Notes under the pieces: model-generated
The model's database searches: none
Told to the model about the DNA's origin: nothing
What the model saw: the letters and a program-made list of their open reading frames with translations, nothing else
Made by a program: the position numbers and the translations under genes
Shown: one piece after another, positions 17,489 to 19,797 of the stretch
Layout: the number at the start of each line of letters is the position of its first letter
Numbering within the stretch: position 1 is the first letter of the stretch
Assembly (NCBI GenBank): GCA_035544675.1
Contig: DATKCA010000077.1
Location: forward strand, 1-19,797
From: DATKCA01 sp035544675
Lineage (GTDB): Bacteria > Acidobacteriota > Thermoanaerobaculia > Gp7-AA8
Length of the DNA stretch: 19,797 bases
Direction of reading: 5' to 3'

Positions 17489-17554
17489 ACCACAGAGTCA
17501 CAGAGGACACAGAGTGGCTCTGTGACACTCTGTGATCTCTGTGTCTCTGTGGTT
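17489..17554. repeat. Long palindrome of CACAGAG / CTCTGTG words (copy 2)
   Basis: The left arm (about 17489-17514, accacagagtcacagagg...) pairs with the right arm (about 17528-17554, ...ctctgtgtctctgtggtt) with about three mismatches. It fills the gap between the convergent nadB and ruvB stops and shares its words with 7821-7903. It could serve as a two-way 3'-end structure, but no T-run follows. Confidence 0.9.
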
Positions 17555-17570
17555 GATTCCTCCGTCGGAG

Positions 17571-18596
17571 CTAAAACAGATCGGTCTGTTTGCGCGTCGC
17601 TCCGAGCTTGTACCCGAGGTGCTCGTAGGCGAGCCGGGAGGCGACGCGGCCGCGCGGCGTCCGCTGCACGAAGCCGATCTGGATGAGATACGGCTCGTAC
17701 AGGTCCTCGATCGTGCCGCGATCCTCGGCCACCGACGAGGCCAGCGCGTTCACGCCGACCGGACCGCCGCCGAAGCGCTCGATCATCGTGGTCAGGAGCT
17801 TGCGGTCGATCTCGTCGAGGCCGTACTCGTCGACTTCGAGCATGAGCAACGCCTGACGGGCGATCTCGATGTCGATCCTCCCCTCGTGACGCACCTCGGC
17901 GAAGTCGCGCACGCGGCGGAGCAGGCGGTTGGCGATGCGCGGAGTCCCGCGCGACCTCCGCGCAATTTCCGTCGACGCTTCCGCAGTGATCGGAATCTCC
18001 AGAATCTCCGATGAGCGGCGCACGATGACCGTGAGCGAGTCGACGTCGTAGAAGTCGAGCCGGTGAACGATGCCGAAGCGCGCGCGGAGCGGCGCCGTGA
18101 GCAGACCGGCGCGCGTCGTGGCTCCGATCAGGGTAAAGCGCGGGATCTCGACCTTCAGCGTGCGCGCGGCCGGACCCTGCCCGATCACCACGTCGATGAA
18201 GAAGTCTTCCATCGCGGAGTAGAGCACCTCCTCGACGGGCGACGGGAGGCGGTGAATCTCGTCGATGAAGAGCGCGTCGCCGAGCTCGAGGTTGGTGATG
18301 ATGGCCACGAGGTCGCCCGTCTTCTCCAGAGCAGGTCCGGACGTGGTCCGGATGTTCGCGTCCATCTCGTTGGCGATGATGTTGGCGAGCGTGGTCTTGC
18401 CGAGCCCGGGCGGGCCGAACAGGAGAACGTGATCGAGACTCTCTTTGCGCTTCCGCGCCGCGGCGATGGAGATCTCCAGGTTCTCCTTGACCTTGTGCTG
18501 TCCGATGTACTCGCGGAGCCGCCTGGGGCGGAGGGAAAGCTCGGTTTGAAGGTCGTCTTCGAGTGGATCTGCGGCGAGGATGCGGGAGTCGGTCAC
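17571..18596 (-). CDS. ruvB: Holliday junction branch-migration ATPase
   Basis: The hexameric motor that moves Holliday junctions with RuvA and RuvC. 341 residues, normal length. Walker A GPPGLGKT is at 61-68, Walker B DEIH at 112-115, sensor 1 GATTR at 158-162, and RARFGIVHRL near 171-180 includes arginine-finger-region residues. The C-terminal winged helix ends with RTPRGRVASRLAYEHLG, a family hallmark. The GTG start at 18596 has only a distant AGGA. It begins 8 bases after the stop of the upstream kinase, so it is probably co-transcribed with it. ruvA and ruvC are not in the window. Confidence 0.97.
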   Translation of the reverse strand: MTDSRILAADPLEDDLQTELSLRPRRLREYIGQHKVKENLEISIAAARKRKESLDHVLLFGPPGLGKTTLANIIANEMDANIRTTSGPALEKTGDLVAIITNLELGDALFIDEIHRLPSPVEEVLYSAMEDFFIDVVIGQGPAARTLKVEIPRFTLIGATTRAGLLTAPLRARFGIVHRLDFYDVDSLTVIVRRSSEILEIPITAEASTEIARRSRGTPRIANRLLRRVRDFAEVRHEGRIDIEIARQALLMLEVDEYGLDEIDRKLLTTMIERFGGGPVGVNALASSVAEDRGTIEDLYEPYLIQIGFVQRTPRGRVASRLAYEHLGYKLGATRKQTDLF

Positions 18597-18604
18597 TGTC
18601 GGGA

Positions 18605-19797
18605 TCAGTTTATCCTGCTGAGCGAAGCCTCGCTCCGCTCGGCATGAGCCCTGGCGATCAGCGGCAGCACGACCGTGATGGTCGTCCCCACGCCGACTCG
18701 CGACTGCACGTCGATGCGCCCGCCGTGCTCCTGGATGATTCGATAGGAAATCGCCATTCCCAGGCCGGTGCCGGTCGGGAAGTTGGTTCGGAAAGGCTGA
18801 AAGAGACGCTGCTGGTCGATCGCCGACATGCCGCGCCCGCTGTCGGCGAACACGATCCCGTACGCGCCGTCCCGCACCTCGGTCCTGACCGTGAGCGTGC
18901 CGCCGGCGGCCATGGCCTGTACGGCGTTGCGGGCGAGATTCCAGAAGACCTGCCTGATCTGGTCGCCGTCGCCGACGAGCATGAAAGACGGCGGGCTGAT
19001 CTCCCGCCGGACCTCGAATCCCTCCGGCAGCTCCGGCGAGTTCGCCAGCAGGTCGAGCGTCTCGGAGAGACTGGCCGCGACGTCGAACTCGGCGGTGCGT
19101 TTCTCCTGCGGCCGCACGAAACGCAGGAACTCGGCGATGGACTTGTTCAGCCGCTCGGACTCCTTGAGCACGATCGACATCAGACGCTGCTCCTGCGGAT
19201 TGAGCGAGCTCGATTTCTTCAGCACCTGCACCGAACCGGCGATCGCCGCGAGCGGGTTCCGGATCTCGTGCGCGATGCCCGCCGACAGCTCGCCGACGGC
19301 CGCCATCCTGTCCTTGAGCCGCAGCTCGGCCTCCAGCCTCTTCATGTCGGTGAGATCCTGGAAGATCAGCGTGTAGCCGGCCGCCTTCCCCTCCAGCGTG
19401 TGCAGGGGACTGAGGGCAAAGCCGATCGTCTTCTCCTCTCCGGCGATGACGATGGAGCTCTCACGACGGACGTTCGCATCCAGCGCGAGCTCCTCGCGCA
19501 CTTCGCTCCACTCCTCGGCTGGAAGGAATCCGAGCTCCGTGACGTGACGTCCGAGGATCCCGGCGGGCTCGGCCCGGAGGATGTTGCATCCGGCCGGATT
19601 CACGAATGCCGCAGTGCCGTATTGCGTCAGCGTGATCAGGCCCGAGGGGATGGAGTCGACCACGTTCTGGTTGAGGGCGCGCAGCTCGGCCAGGTTCTGC
19701 TTGTTCGCATCGAGCTCCTCGAACGTCTTCTGCAGCTTCTCCGAGATGATCGAGGTGAGGAGCGCCGTGGCGTAGAAGCCGGCGAAGTTCGTGGCCA
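18605..19797 (-). CDS. PilS/NtrB-type sensor histidine kinase, 5' end cut by window
   Basis: The frame is open to the window edge (about 396 residues visible), so the GTG at 19663 is internal. The first visible residues (NFAGFYATALLTSIISEKLQ) look like the last membrane helix, followed by a short coiled coil (EELDANKQNLAELRALN). A PAS domain starts at VVDSIPSGLITL. The H-box is IAHEIRNPLAAIAG; the ATPase motifs are NLARNAVQAM, ADSGRGMS and GTGLGMAIS. This helix-coil-PAS-kinase layout fits PilS/AtoS/NtrB kinases that pair with sigma54 activators; the regulator is presumably outside the window. The last 13 residues (IARAHAERSEASL...) come from a palindromic repeat. ruvB starts 8 bases after its stop. 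Confidence 0.88.
   Translation of the reverse strand, partial: ATNFAGFYATALLTSIISEKLQKTFEELDANKQNLAELRALNQNVVDSIPSGLITLTQYGTAAFVNPAGCNILRAEPAGILGRHVTELGFLPAEEWSEVREELALDANVRRESSIVIAGEEKTIGFALSPLHTLEGKAAGYTLIFQDLTDMKRLEAELRLKDRMAAVGELSAGIAHEIRNPLAAIAGSVQVLKKSSSLNPQEQRLMSIVLKESERLNKSIAEFLRFVRPQEKRTAEFDVAASLSETLDLLANSPELPEGFEVRREISPPSFMLVGDGDQIRQVFWNLARNAVQAMAAGGTLTVRTEVRDGAYGIVFADSGRGMSAIDQQRLFQPFRTNFPTGTGLGMAISYRIIQEHGGRIDVQSRVGVGTTITVVLPLIARAHAERSEASLSRIN
18620..18643 (-). repeat. AERSEAS-type repeat forming the kinase C-terminus
   Basis: gagcga (18620-18625) pairs with tcgctc (18630-18635) around AGCC, and the kinase-strand reading TGCCGAGCGGAGCGAGG is translated A-E-R-S-E-A. Peptides of this type recur at gene ends in several bacterial genomes as translated interspersed repeats; that is recalled, not searched. 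Confidence 0.5.

Overview
The window looks like a chromosomal segment of a GC-rich, free-living bacterium. Class II (B12-dependent) nrdJ, ruvB, nadB, a UbiA prenyltransferase, an OmpA-type lipoprotein and a PilS/NtrB-type kinase are all chromosomal, Gram-negative-type genes. GTG/TTG starts are frequent and short palindromic repeats are spread through the gaps. Acidobacteriota or a neighbouring phylum is my best guess, from gene style and repeat style only. No rRNA, tRNA, IS element or CRISPR array was seen.

Layout. 1-2085 (+): 3' part of an SF2 helicase with a DUF3427-type C-terminus, lower in GC than its neighbours, closed by a clear intrinsic terminator. 2166-5063 (-): nrdJ. 5064-5908: an 845-base gap that is the densest regulatory region here. 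Read in the nrdJ direction it holds an AT-rich array of 11-13 bp T-tract/DnaA-box-like repeats, two NrdR-like boxes 31 bp apart, a likely promoter, a 45-codon ORF with a Shine-Dalgarno, a long hairpin repeat, and an intrinsic terminator just before the nrdJ ribosome binding site. 5909-7773 (-): two coupled membrane proteins. 7909-8859 (-): UbiA-family prenyltransferase. 8943-10090 (+): an exported protein and an OmpA-domain lipoprotein with overlapping ends. 10173-10502 (+): a degenerate receiver whose 3' end overlaps a 1087-residue hybrid histidine kinase (10483-13746, -). 13843-17472 (+): an NYN/LOTUS-type protein, a flavoprotein oxidoreductase and nadB. 17571-19797 (-): ruvB behind a PilS/NtrB-like kinase cut by the window edge.

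How it fits together. The most interesting unit is nrdJ with its leader. The sequence suggests dNTP supply controlled at three levels: DnaA-like sites, NrdR boxes and an attenuator-like terminator, with a small ORF in the leader. A second theme is repeat families that also enter coding sequence. A GCGCCGGTG/CACCGGCGC palindrome occurs twice in frame inside nrdJ, once across the start of the flavoprotein gene, and once after a stop codon. A CACAGAG-word palindrome occurs twice between genes, and an AERSEAS-type repeat forms the tail of the last kinase. All functions are read from sequence motifs alone; no database search was possible.
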